Shown here piece by piece: positions 12,240 to 21,133 of a stretch of 64,000 nt of DNA (within the stretch, counting starts at the first letter, position 1; the number at the start of each line of letters is the position of its first letter). A program made the translations under genes and the position numbers. Source of the DNA: Streptosporangiaceae bacterium (GTDB lineage Bacteria; Actinomycetota; Actinomycetes; Streptosporangiales; Streptosporangiaceae); NCBI GenBank assembly GCA_019246795.1, contig JAFAPY010000357.1:1-64000 (forward strand), given 5' to 3'. The notes under the pieces were generated by a model, which ran no database searches, was not told the DNA's origin, and saw nothing but the letters and a program-made list of their open reading frames with translations.

Positions 12240-12719
12240 ATGGCGCGCAGCCAGCTGGGCAGGGAGCCCGGTCCCGCGGTGCCCGACGAGACCTCCAAGC
12301 GGATCATCGAGCAGCTGCAGGCCGACGGCAGGCGGTCCTACGCGTCGATCGGCAAGGCGGTCGGCCTGTCCGAGGCGGCGGTCCGGCAGCGGGTGCAGCG
12401 GCTGGCCGACGCCGGGGTCATGCAGATCGTCGCGGTCACCGACCCGCTGACGCTGGGCTTCCGGCGCCAGGCGATGATCGCCGTCAAGTGCGACGGCGAC
12501 CTGGAGAAGCTGGCTGCCCAGCTCGCCGAGATGGACGAGATCGACTACGTGGTCATCACCGCGGGCTCGTTCGACCTGCTGGCCGAGGTGGTCTGCGAGA
12601 ACGACGCCCACCTGCTGGAGATCCTCAGCCGACTGCGCGCCGTCCCGTCGGTGACCAGCACCGAGACGTTCGTGTACCTCAAGCTCTGCAAACAGACCTA
12701 CTCCTGGGGAACGAGATGA
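12240..12719 (+). CDS. Lrp/AsnC family transcriptional regulator
   Basis: 'DETSKRIIEQLQADGRRSYASIGKAVGLSEAAVRQRVQRL' HTH plus RAM-like domain; start ATG 12240 after AGGGAGAGG. Confidence 0.93.
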   Translation: MARSQLGREPGPAVPDETSKRIIEQLQADGRRSYASIGKAVGLSEAAVRQRVQRLADAGVMQIVAVTDPLTLGFRRQAMIAVKCDGDLEKLAAQLAEMDEIDYVVITAGSFDLLAEVVCENDAHLLEILSRLRAVPSVTSTETFVYLKLCKQTYSWGTR

Positions 12720-14098
12720 GCATGTCCTCCGACGCCACGCCGAACCTGCAGCAGGCCGCCAAGCGCAACCTGTGGCTGCATTTCACCCGGATGTCGGCCT
12801 ACGCCGACGGCGACGTCCCGGTGATCGTGCGCGGCTCGGGCGCCTACGTTTTCGACCAGCGCGGCAAACGGTACCTGGACGGGCTGTCCGGCCTGTTCGT
12901 CACCCAGGCGGGCCACGGCAGGGAGGAGATCGCCGACGCCGGCGCCCGGCATGGGGCCGAGCTCGCCTACTTCCCGCTGTGGTCCTACGCGCACCCGAAG
13001 GCCATCGAGCTGGCCGAGCGGCTGGCCGAGCTGGCCCCCGGCGACCTGAACCGGGTGTTCTTCACCACCAGCGGCTCTGAGGCCGTCGAGTCGGCGTGGA
13101 AGCTGGCCAAGCAGTACTACCAGACGCGCGGCCAGCCGGGACGGTACAAGGTGATCAGCCGGGACATCGCCTACCACGGCACTTCCATGGGCGCGCTGGC
13201 GATCACCGGGCTGCCCGCCATCAAGGTGCCGTTCGAGCCGCTGACGCCCGGCGGCGTCCGGGTGCCGAACACCAACTTCTACCGCGCCCCGGAGTTCGTG
13301 CGCGACGACGAGGCGGCGTTCGGCCGGTGGGCGGCAGATGAGATCGAGCGGGCGATCCTGCGCGAGGGGCCGGAGTCGGTGGCAGCCGTGTACCTGGAGC
13401 CGGTGCAGAACTCCGGCGGCTGCTTCCCGCCGCCGCCCGGCTACTTCACTGCGGTCCGGGAGATCTGCGACCGCTACGGCGTGCTGCTGGTATCGGACGA
13501 GGTGATCTGCGCCTTCGGCAGGCTCGGCTACTACTACGGCTCGCAGCGGTACGGCTACACCCCGGACATCATCACGTTCGCCAAGGGAGCCACCTCCGGA
13601 TACGCGCCGCTCGGCGGCATGGTCGTCAGCGACGCGCTGATGGAGCCGTTCAGCACCGGCACCGCGACGTTCCTGCACGGCGTCACGTTCGCCGGCCATC
13701 CGGTGTCCGCCGCGGTTGCGCTGGCCAACCTGGAGGTGTTCGAGAAGGAGGACCTGCTCGGGAACGTCCGCGGCAACGAGGAGGCGTTCCGCGCCACGCT
13801 CGGCAAGCTCTCCGACCTGCCGATCGTGGGCGACATCCGCGGGGCCGGCTACTTCTACGGCATCGAGCTGGTCAAGGACAAGGCCACCAAGCAGACGTTC
13901 GACGACGACGAATCCGAGCGGCTGCTGCGCGGGTTCTTGTCGCAGGCCCTGTTCGACGCGGGCCTGGTATGCCGCGCCGATGACCGCGGTGACCCGGTGA
14001 TCCAGCTCGCCCCGCCGCTGATCTGCGGGCAGGAGCACTTCGACGAGATGGAGCAGGTACTGCGCGCGGTGCTGACCGAGGCCTGGACGCACATCTGA
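12716..14098 (+). CDS. class III aminotransferase (putrescine/omega-amino acid-pyruvate type)
   Basis: 'FFTTSGSEAVESAWKLAKQYYQ', 'LLVSDEVICAFGRLG', 'ITFAKGATSGYAPLGG'. ATGA overlap with the regulator. Confidence 0.92.
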   Translation: MSMSSDATPNLQQAAKRNLWLHFTRMSAYADGDVPVIVRGSGAYVFDQRGKRYLDGLSGLFVTQAGHGREEIADAGARHGAELAYFPLWSYAHPKAIELAERLAELAPGDLNRVFFTTSGSEAVESAWKLAKQYYQTRGQPGRYKVISRDIAYHGTSMGALAITGLPAIKVPFEPLTPGGVRVPNTNFYRAPEFVRDDEAAFGRWAADEIERAILREGPESVAAVYLEPVQNSGGCFPPPPGYFTAVREICDRYGVLLVSDEVICAFGRLGYYYGSQRYGYTPDIITFAKGATSGYAPLGGMVVSDALMEPFSTGTATFLHGVTFAGHPVSAAVALANLEVFEKEDLLGNVRGNEEAFRATLGKLSDLPIVGDIRGAGYFYGIELVKDKATKQTFDDDESERLLRGFLSQALFDAGLVCRADDRGDPVIQLAPPLICGQEHFDEMEQVLRAVLTEAWTHI

Positions 14099-14100
14099 CG

Positions 14101-15057
14101 GTGGACGCTCTGGTCATCGGCGCCGGGGTCTGCGGCCTGACCACCGGGATCTGCCTGGCCGAGGCCGGCCTTAGCGTGACGATCCGCACCGCCAGCCCGC
14201 CGGAGCGGACCACGTCGGCGGCGGCGGGGGCAATCTGGGGCCTGGTCCGGGCGGGGCCGCCGGACCGGGTAATGAGCTGGGGCAAGGTCGGGCTCGAGGT
14301 CATGTCCGCCCTGGCCGCCGAGCCCGGCACCGGAGTGCGGATGGCCAGCGGGAGCGAGGTCACCCGCGGCGCGCCGGAACCGCACCCCTGGACCAGGCTG
14401 CTGCCGGGGCTGCGGATGTGCCGGGAGGACGAACTGCCCGGCGGCTTCGCCGGCGGCTGGCACTACACCGCCCCGGTCGCCACCATGCCGGACTACCTCG
14501 GCTACCTGCGCGCGCGGTTCGCCCGCGGCGGCGGCACGCTGGAGGTATCGCCGGTGACCTCGCTTGCCGGGCTGGCAGGCGTGGCCCCGGTCGTGGTCAA
14601 CTGCTCCGGCGTCGCCGCCCGCCTGCTGGTGCCCGACCCCGCGGTGACGCCGGTCCGCGGCCAGGTGGTGCTGGCCGCCAACCCGGGCATCGAGGAGTTC
14701 TTCATCGACAGGGACGAAGAGCCGCCCTGGATCGTGTACATGTTCCCGCACGGCGACACCGTCCTGCTCGGCGGGACCAACGACGAGGGCAACTGGGACG
14801 AAGAACCCAAACCCCAGATAGCAGAACGAATCGTGGCTGCGTGTGCCGCGATCGAGCCGCGGCTGCGGGGAGCGCGGATCCTGGGGCACCGGGTGGGCCT
14901 GCGCCCGTACCGGCCCGAGGTGCGGCTGGAGTCCGAGCCGGCCGACGGCGGCGTGCTGTGGCACAACTACGGCCACGGCGGCGCCGGCGTCTCGCTGTCG
15001 TGGGGCTGCGCCGCCGAGATCACCGCGGCGGTCTGCTCGTTAAGCTCGGCTCGTTAA
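14101..15057 (+). CDS. FAD-dependent oxidoreductase, D-amino-acid oxidase family
   Basis: N-terminal Rossmann 'DALVIGAGVCGLTTGICLAEAG'; C-terminal 'LWHNYGHGGAGVSLSWGCA'; GTG start. Confidence 0.88.
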   Translation: MDALVIGAGVCGLTTGICLAEAGLSVTIRTASPPERTTSAAAGAIWGLVRAGPPDRVMSWGKVGLEVMSALAAEPGTGVRMASGSEVTRGAPEPHPWTRLLPGLRMCREDELPGGFAGGWHYTAPVATMPDYLGYLRARFARGGGTLEVSPVTSLAGLAGVAPVVVNCSGVAARLLVPDPAVTPVRGQVVLAANPGIEEFFIDRDEEPPWIVYMFPHGDTVLLGGTNDEGNWDEEPKPQIAERIVAACAAIEPRLRGARILGHRVGLRPYRPEVRLESEPADGGVLWHNYGHGGAGVSLSWGCAAEITAAVCSLSSAR

Positions 15058-15077
15058 GCTCGGCTCGTTAAGCTCGG
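15036..15077. repeat. 3 x 14-bp perfect tandem repeat ctcgttaagctcgg
   Basis: Read directly at 15036-15049, 15050-15063, 15064-15077; contains the DAAO stop codon. Confidence 0.95.
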
Positions 15078-15080
15078 CTC

Positions 15081-16013
15081 ATGAGGTTCGCGATCGCCCT
15101 CCCGCAGCTGTCCGGCGACGACGGGTTCGATCCGGAGCTGTTCCAGGCCTATGTCAGGCGGGCCGAGGACCTGGGGTTCGACAGCGCGTGGGCGATGGAG
15201 CAGGTGCTCGGCACCTGGTCACGGCTGGGCACCTGGCCGCAGCTCGGGGCGGCCGAGACGATGAGCTACGCGGCCGCGTGCACCTGGCGGCTGCGGCTCG
15301 GCTGCGCGGTGTTCGTGTCCACGCTGCACAACCCGGTGCACCTGGCCAAGAGCCTCGCCACGCTGGACCAGCTCAGCCGCGGCCGGATCGAGATCGGGGT
15401 GGCCGCCGGCGGCAGCCGGCGGCCGTTCGCCGCCTTCGGCGTGGACCCGGAGCGGTACCTGGCGAGGTTCGCCGAAGGCGTAGCGCTGATGAAGGCGCTG
15501 TGGACCCAGGACCGCGTCACCTTCGAGGGCGAGTTCTGGCAGCTGGAAGACGCCGCGATGGAGCCGAAACCGTTCACCAAGCCGTACTCGCCGCTGTGGT
15601 TCGGCGCGTCCAGCCCGTCCGCGGTGCGCCGGGCGGTGCGGATGGGCGACGGCTTCTTCGGCGCCGGCTCCACCCCGACCGCGACCTTCGCCGAGCAGGT
15701 GCAGGTGGCGCGGGAAGCCCTGGCCGCCGCGGGGCGCCCGGCGGACAGCTTCCGGACCGCCAAGCGAATCTACATCGCGGTGGATGACGACGCCGCCCGG
15801 GCGCGGGAGCGGGTCAACGCGGCGCTGGAGCGCGTCTACGGCCAGCGGGTGCCGTCCATCGAGGCCGCCGCGATCGCGGGCACGCCCGCCGACTGCGCCC
15901 GCGAGGCGCGGCGTGTCGCCGAGGCCGGGGCGGAGCTGATCCTGTTCACTGCGCTGTTCGACCAGCGCGAGCAGATGGAACGGATCGCCGCCGAGATCAT
16001 CGGCGAGGTGTGA
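15081..16013 (+). CDS. LLM class flavin-dependent oxidoreductase
   Basis: Luciferase-like: 'RLRLGCAVFVSTLHNPVHLAKSLATLDQLSRGRIEIGVAAGG'. Confidence 0.9.
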   Translation: MRFAIALPQLSGDDGFDPELFQAYVRRAEDLGFDSAWAMEQVLGTWSRLGTWPQLGAAETMSYAAACTWRLRLGCAVFVSTLHNPVHLAKSLATLDQLSRGRIEIGVAAGGSRRPFAAFGVDPERYLARFAEGVALMKALWTQDRVTFEGEFWQLEDAAMEPKPFTKPYSPLWFGASSPSAVRRAVRMGDGFFGAGSTPTATFAEQVQVAREALAAAGRPADSFRTAKRIYIAVDDDAARARERVNAALERVYGQRVPSIEAAAIAGTPADCAREARRVAEAGAELILFTALFDQREQMERIAAEIIGEV

Positions 16014-16019
16014 CGCGCC

Positions 16020-16955
16020 ATGCGGATCGGGTTCGGCGCGCCGGTCGCGGGCGCATGGGCCACCCCGGCCTACCTGGCGTCCTTCGCCGGGCGCGCCGAG
16101 GATGCCGGGTACGCCTCGCTGTGGACGTTCCAGCGGCTGCTGGTGCCGGAGGGCTCCGGCATGGAGCCGGTGTACCGCAGCGTGCTCGACCCCATGGTCG
16201 CGCTCGGGTACGCGGCCGCCCGCACCTCGCGGATCAGGCTCGGCGTGGCCGTGATCAACCTGCCGTTCGTCTCCCCCGCCTACCTGGCCAAGCAGGCGAC
16301 GACCGTGGACGTGCTGTCCGGCGGCAGGCTCGACCTGGGCCTTGGCGTCGGGTGGATGCCGGAGGAGTTCGCCGCTGCCGGCGCCTCGATGGCCAGGCGC
16401 GGCGCCAGGGCTGAGGAGTACGTGGCGGTGCTGCGCACGCTATGGGCCGATGGGGTCAGCTCGTTCCGCGGCTCGTTTTACCAGATCCCGCCGGGGCGGC
16501 AGGATCCCGGGCCGGTGCAGCGCGGTGGTGGGTCCACGTGGTCCGGGCCGCCGGTGCTGCTCGGCGGCATGTCCCGCCCGGCGATGGAGCGGGCGGGGCG
16601 GATTGCGGACGGCTGGATCACCTCCAGCCACGCTGACCTGTCGCAGATCGGTCCGGCGGCCGCTGTCGTGCGCGACGCCGCGGCCGCGGCGGGTCGGGAC
16701 CCCGGCGCGGTGCGGATCATCTGCCGCGGCGTGGTGCTGGCGGGCACGGAGGCCAAAGGCACCGACGGGGCGCGCCGGCTGCTTTCCGGCAGCTATGACC
16801 AGATCCGGGCGGACGCGGCCTGGCTCGGCGAGCAGGGGGTCACTGAGCTGTTCTACGACCTCAACTGGGACCCGCAGGTCGGCTCTGTTTCCGTGACGCC
16901 CGAGGCCGCGGCGCTGCGCGCCGAGGAGATCCTGGCCGAGCTTGCCCCCGGGTAA
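16020..16955 (+). CDS. LLM class F420-dependent oxidoreductase-like
   Basis: 'RIRLGVAVINLPFVSPAYLAKQATTVDVLSGGRLDLGLGVGWMPEEF'. Confidence 0.9.
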   Translation: MRIGFGAPVAGAWATPAYLASFAGRAEDAGYASLWTFQRLLVPEGSGMEPVYRSVLDPMVALGYAAARTSRIRLGVAVINLPFVSPAYLAKQATTVDVLSGGRLDLGLGVGWMPEEFAAAGASMARRGARAEEYVAVLRTLWADGVSSFRGSFYQIPPGRQDPGPVQRGGGSTWSGPPVLLGGMSRPAMERAGRIADGWITSSHADLSQIGPAAAVVRDAAAAAGRDPGAVRIICRGVVLAGTEAKGTDGARRLLSGSYDQIRADAAWLGEQGVTELFYDLNWDPQVGSVSVTPEAAALRAEEILAELAPG

Positions 16956-19928
16956 GCCGAGGCCCTCGCGGTGGGCGATGGCGGCGGCCTCGGTGCGGCT
17001 TGTGGCGCGGAGCTTGCTCAAGATGTTGGACACGTGCACGCTGGCGGTCTTCGGCGCGATGAACAGCGCGGCGGCGATCTCCCTGTTGCTGCGGCCGGCG
17101 GCGATCAGCCGCAGCACCTCGCGCTCTCGCGGCGACAAGACGCTGAGCGCCGCGCCGCTGCCGTCGTGCTGCGTGGCCGTGCCTATCCTGGCGCGGCGGG
17201 CGAGGTCGTCGAGCGCCGCGCGCAATGGCCGGGCGCCGAGCCGCTCCGCGGCCTGCGCGGCCTGCCGCCACTGCTGCGCCGCGTCGTCCCTGCGGCCCGC
17301 CTCGGCGAGCGCCTCGGCCAGCCGCCACCGGGTGCGGGCGATCTCGTAGACGTACGCCGGGCCGAGCGCATCGAGGACCGCCTGCCAGGCCTGGGGGTCG
17401 TTGCCGCCGCTGGCGCGGCGGTACTCCGCCTCGGCCCTGGCCAGCCAGCCGTGCCCTTCCGGGCCCAGGACGTACTTCGGCCGCTTGACGAAAGCCGCGC
17501 CCTCACGGGCAACCCCGAGCAGCTTTTCAGCGGCGGCCACCTCGGCGGCGGCGGCCTCGTCATCGCCGGCGGCGCGGGCGGCGGCCGCCCGGTCCGCGCG
17601 GGCGCCCACGGCGACCGCGGCCGGCCTGATGGCAGACGGGTGGTACCCCCACGGCGGCTCGTTGACAAGTTCGATCGCCTTGCCCGCTTCGCAGACGGCT
17701 CGTTCGGCGTCTCCGCGCCACAGGGCATGCTCGGCAAGCAGGCTGCGCGCGATGTATTCATCGAAGCCGTGCGCCGCCCAGAACGGCTCGATCCAGGCGA
17801 GGCGTTCCTCCGCCGCCGGATTGCCCCGCGCGACGTCGATGAACAGGGCCATCGAGGACAGGAAGGCCTCGGCGGCGCTGGCCACCCGGACCGGGAAGCC
17901 GTCCGCGATCTCTTGCGCGTGGTCCCAGAGTCCCTCGGCGAAGTGGCACTGGAAGTGCAGGTGTTGCACGTCCAAGCCGAAGGGCGCCATGTGCAGCCCG
18001 GTCTCCATGGCGCGTTTGGTGCCCTGGTGTGCCACTGCCGCGCCGGCGGCCAGCTCGCCGAACTCGAGGTGCGCCCGCGCCAGGTGGTACGCGGCGCGCA
18101 GTTCGACGCCGAGGACGCTGGCGTCGCGTGCTTGCCGGTGCGCGGCGGTCAGCAGCTCGATAGCCTCGTCGTTGCGCCCTTCCCTGTTGCTGATATAGCC
18201 CAGCGTCACCAGCGCGTCCGCTTCTACCCAGGGCGCTTCGGCACCGCGGGCCGCCGCCAGCGCGCGCTGCGCCCACTGCCTGGCCTCGGTGTAGTCGTCC
18301 TCGTCCAGCATGACGTTGGCGAGAGTGGCGATGGCCCGGGCCCCCTGCCAGGTCGCAGGCTCCGCGGGCGTCGCATCGACCGTGGCACGTGCCACGTCGA
18401 TGGCCTCGGCGCGGTCCTTGGGGTCATCGAGCAGCATCAGGTAGTAAGCGAGCCGCTCGCCTATCCTGCTGGCCAGGCTGGCGTCTCGGGCTTCGGCGGC
18501 TTGATCCGCCGGCTGGGCGCTGATCACGTGCCGCAGCCGCCGCAGCAGGTGCACGGCGCGCTCGTAGTCGCCGCTGTCGGCCGCGTTCGTCGCGGACAGC
18601 AGGCCGAGCTTGGCGCGGGCCATGCCGGCGGTCTTGTCCGGATCGGGCACGCGCTCCCACAGCTCCAGCGCCCGGTCGTAGTGGCGATGCGCCTCGGCCG
18701 GGGCGCCGAGCCGCTCGGCCTCCTGCCCGGCGCGCACCGACGCCGCGAACGCCCCGGGGATGTCATGGCTGGCCAGGCAGTGGTGGGCCAGCTCGGCGGC
18801 CGTGCCGGGCACGGCGAGCTGCTGCTCGTCGGAAAGCAGCGAGCTCATCGTGGCGTGCAGCCTGGTCCGCTCCCCCGGCAGCAGGTCCCCGTAGACAGCC
18901 TCCCGCAGCAGCGCGTGCCGGAACACGTAGCCCTGATTGCCGTCCGGGACCAGAAGCTGGTGCGCGACGGCCTCGCGCACCGCTGCCTCGTAGTCGGCGG
19001 CGGCCAGGCCAGAGGCGGACCGCACCAGCTCGTCGTCGGCCCGGCGCCCGGCCACCGCGGCCGCGCGCAGCACCTGCTGCGCGGCATCGGACAGCTGCTC
19101 CACCCGGCTCAGCAGCAGCGCCGCCAGCCCGGCCGGCAGGATGCCGCACGCGTCCGGGCCGCCGCTTATCGACGCGGCCAGCAGCTCCTCGGCGTAATAG
19201 GCGTTGCCCTCGGCCCGGGCCACGATGTCGTTCAGCCTGGTGGCCTCCACGCGGCCCTGCGCCGCCGCCGTCAGGTGCTCGGCCATGGCCGGGGAACCCA
19301 GCGGCGCCAGGTCCACCGAGATGACGCTGGGCAGCCGCTGCAGCTCGGCGAGCACCGGCCGCAGCGGGTGACGCCGGTGCAGATCGTCGCCGCGGTAGCT
19401 GCCGATGAGCGCCACCCGCTCGCGGTGCAGCATGCGGGACAAGAAGGTGAGCAGGTCCCGGGTGGTGGCGTCGGCCCAGTGCAGGTCCTCGAGCACCAAC
19501 AGCACCGGTGCCGCTGCGGCCAGCTCGGCAAGCAGGCCGAGCGCGGCGCCGAACATCTGCTGCCGGACCAGGCCGGAACGGTCCTCGTCGGCCAGGTGCC
19601 AGTCGCCGCTCTCCGGGAGCAGCCGACTCAGCACCGGGCGGGAGCTGAGCGCGTCCCGGACCGCCGGGTCCTGGGCTGCGCCGCGCAGCGCGTCGGCAAG
19701 CGGCAGGTAGGGCACGCTGTCGCCCAGTTCGGCGCACTGGCCGGACAGCACGGCGAAGCCCCGCTCGGCGGCGAGCCGCGACACCTCGGTGACCAGGCGC
19801 GACTTGCCCACCCCGGCGTCGCCGCTGACCAATGCCACCACCGTGCGACCTTCGGCGGCATCGTCGAGCAGGGCGAGCAGGCGGGTGAGCTCGCCGTCGC
19901 GCCCGACCATGCGTCCCTCAGGCAGCAT
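16440..19928 (-). CDS. AAA ATPase-containing LuxR family regulator (LAL-type), with ~170-codon antisense C-terminal extension
   Basis: Walker A 'VSGDAGVGKSRLV', Walker B 'VLLVLEDLHWAD', LuxR HTH 'LSPREREVLRLIAAGRSNREIAAALFIAPKTASVHVSNILSKL'; ORF stays open 516 bp into the opposing LLM gene. Confidence 0.9.
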   Translation of the reverse strand: MLPEGRMVGRDGELTRLLALLDDAAEGRTVVALVSGDAGVGKSRLVTEVSRLAAERGFAVLSGQCAELGDSVPYLPLADALRGAAQDPAVRDALSSRPVLSRLLPESGDWHLADEDRSGLVRQQMFGAALGLLAELAAAAPVLLVLEDLHWADATTRDLLTFLSRMLHRERVALIGSYRGDDLHRRHPLRPVLAELQRLPSVISVDLAPLGSPAMAEHLTAAAQGRVEATRLNDIVARAEGNAYYAEELLAASISGGPDACGILPAGLAALLLSRVEQLSDAAQQVLRAAAVAGRRADDELVRSASGLAAADYEAAVREAVAHQLLVPDGNQGYVFRHALLREAVYGDLLPGERTRLHATMSSLLSDEQQLAVPGTAAELAHHCLASHDIPGAFAASVRAGQEAERLGAPAEAHRHYDRALELWERVPDPDKTAGMARAKLGLLSATNAADSGDYERAVHLLRRLRHVISAQPADQAAEARDASLASRIGERLAYYLMLLDDPKDRAEAIDVARATVDATPAEPATWQGARAIATLANVMLDEDDYTEARQWAQRALAAARGAEAPWVEADALVTLGYISNREGRNDEAIELLTAAHRQARDASVLGVELRAAYHLARAHLEFGELAAGAAVAHQGTKRAMETGLHMAPFGLDVQHLHFQCHFAEGLWDHAQEIADGFPVRVASAAEAFLSSMALFIDVARGNPAAEERLAWIEPFWAAHGFDEYIARSLLAEHALWRGDAERAVCEAGKAIELVNEPPWGYHPSAIRPAAVAVGARADRAAAARAAGDDEAAAAEVAAAEKLLGVAREGAAFVKRPKYVLGPEGHGWLARAEAEYRRASGGNDPQAWQAVLDALGPAYVYEIARTRWRLAEALAEAGRRDDAAQQWRQAAQAAERLGARPLRAALDDLARRARIGTATQHDGSGAALSVLSPREREVLRLIAAGRSNREIAAALFIAPKTASVHVSNILSKLRATSRTEAAAIAHREGLGLPGGKLGQDLLGAQRRGLGRHGNRADLRVPVEVVEQLSDPLLAEPGRVRPDLVIAAGKQPARPVGAFGLRARQHHAAADDPHRAGVPTRRGRGVAHDSGRRTDLRQVSVAGGDPAVRNPPRPLHRRAGHAAEQHRRPGPRGPTTALHRPGILPPRRDLVKRAAERADPIGP

Positions 19929-20120
19929 GGCTTCATTATCCCATCGGGCAGTCAGGGGTCCGCTCGATTAAGCTCCTGGCGGTACGCGCCGTGAGCGTTA
20001 TGCACAACCGACTCGCGAGTGCAGGCCTTTGGGGCCTGCGCGAGTGAGCGGTGCAGGCAAGCGGCCAGCAACCACGGCAGGCTCTTTGCATAACGCGAAC
20101 TTTCGCATAGACACTGTGTC

Positions 20121-20525
20121 ATGGACAAGGTGATCAGGACAGACGCCGAGTGGCGGGGGCGGCTGACGCCCGAGGAGTACGCCGTGCTGCGCCAGGCGGG
20201 CACGGAGGCGCCGTTCACGGGCGAGTACACCGGCACCAAGACCGAAGGCGTCTACCGCTGCCGCGCCTGCGGCGCGGAGCTGTTCCGTTCCGACGCCAAG
20301 TTCGAGTCGCACTGCGGCTGGCCGTCGTTCTACCAGCCATCGGAGACCGATGCGGTCGTGCTCATCGAGGACCGCTCGCTCGGCATGGCCCGCACAGAGG
20401 TGCGGTGCGCCAGGTGCGACTCGCACCTAGGCCACGTCTTCACCGGCGAGGGCTACGACGTCCCCACCGACCAGCGCTGGTGCATCAACTCCATCTCGCT
20501 GACCCTCGAACCGGCGGACAAGTAG
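20121..20525 (+). CDS. msrB: peptide-methionine (R)-S-oxide reductase
   Basis: 'CRACGAELFRSDAKFESHCGWPSFYQP', 'CARCDSHLGHVFTGEG', 'RWCINSISL'. Confidence 0.97.
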   Translation: MDKVIRTDAEWRGRLTPEEYAVLRQAGTEAPFTGEYTGTKTEGVYRCRACGAELFRSDAKFESHCGWPSFYQPSETDAVVLIEDRSLGMARTEVRCARCDSHLGHVFTGEGYDVPTDQRWCINSISLTLEPADK

Positions 20526-20529
20526 CCGG

Positions 20530-20585
20530 GCTGCGTTGGTCCGGCTGCGTTGGTCCGGCTGCGTTGGTCCGGCTCCGTTAGTCCG
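20530..20585. repeat. 4 x 14-bp tandem repeat gctgcgttggtccg (last unit gctccgttagtccg)
   Basis: Read directly; fills the gap between msrB and arfB 3' ends. Confidence 0.95.
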
Positions 20586-21012
20586 GCTCCCCGGCGCTGG
20601 CACGGCGGGCGCGCTTGGTCGCTCCGCGGCGCCGCTTGGCTTCCAGGCGGCGCTCATTGGCGCCCCGGCCCGGCCGGGTGGGCACCCGGGGGCGCTGCGG
20701 CGGGGCGACCGCGTCCCGGAGCAGGGCAGCCAGCCGGGCCCTGGCGGCCTGCCGGTTCGCGAGCTGGCTGCGATGTTCCGACGCCGTTACGGTGAGCACG
20801 CCCCCGGATAGACGACCGCCCAGGCGCTCGACCGCCCGGGCGCGCGCCCAGCCGGGCAGCGAGGTGGAACGCGCGAGGTCGAAGGACAGCTCGACCCGGC
20901 TGTCTGCGGTGTTGACCGATTGGCCGCCGGGCCCGGAGGACCGGGAGAAGCGCTCGTGCAGCTCGCTGCCGGGGATCTGCAGCGAGCCGTTCACCCGCAG
21001 GTCTTCGGGCAT
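20578..21012 (-). CDS. arfB: alternative ribosome-rescue peptidyl-tRNA hydrolase
   Basis: 'RSSGPGGQSVNTADSRVEL' GGQ motif, basic C-terminal tail. Confidence 0.93.
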   Translation of the reverse strand: MPEDLRVNGSLQIPGSELHERFSRSSGPGGQSVNTADSRVELSFDLARSTSLPGWARARAVERLGGRLSGGVLTVTASEHRSQLANRQAARARLAALLRDAVAPPQRPRVPTRPGRGANERRLEAKRRRGATKRARRASAGEPD

Positions 21013-21133
21013 CTCTGCTGGCTTCTATGTTCGCGCCGCCCGGAAGGCCCTGCGGGCCACCGGCCGCTCGCACGGGCCTGAAGACCCGTGCTCCCTAGTC
21101 GGTGCCGGGCGGCGCTCACGGGTCGGGCGGCGG

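Noticed and set aside
15036-15077. Frameshift or sequencing artefact at the DAAO end
   Set aside because: Perfect 3-copy repeat with an intact DAAO C-terminal motif upstream and a normal downstream start; better explained as a real repeat, although repeat collapse or expansion in assembly cannot be excluded.
16971-19994. 1007-aa plus-strand ORF opposite the LuxR regulator
   Set aside because: No recognisable motif, biased composition; the minus-strand frame has Walker and LuxR motifs.
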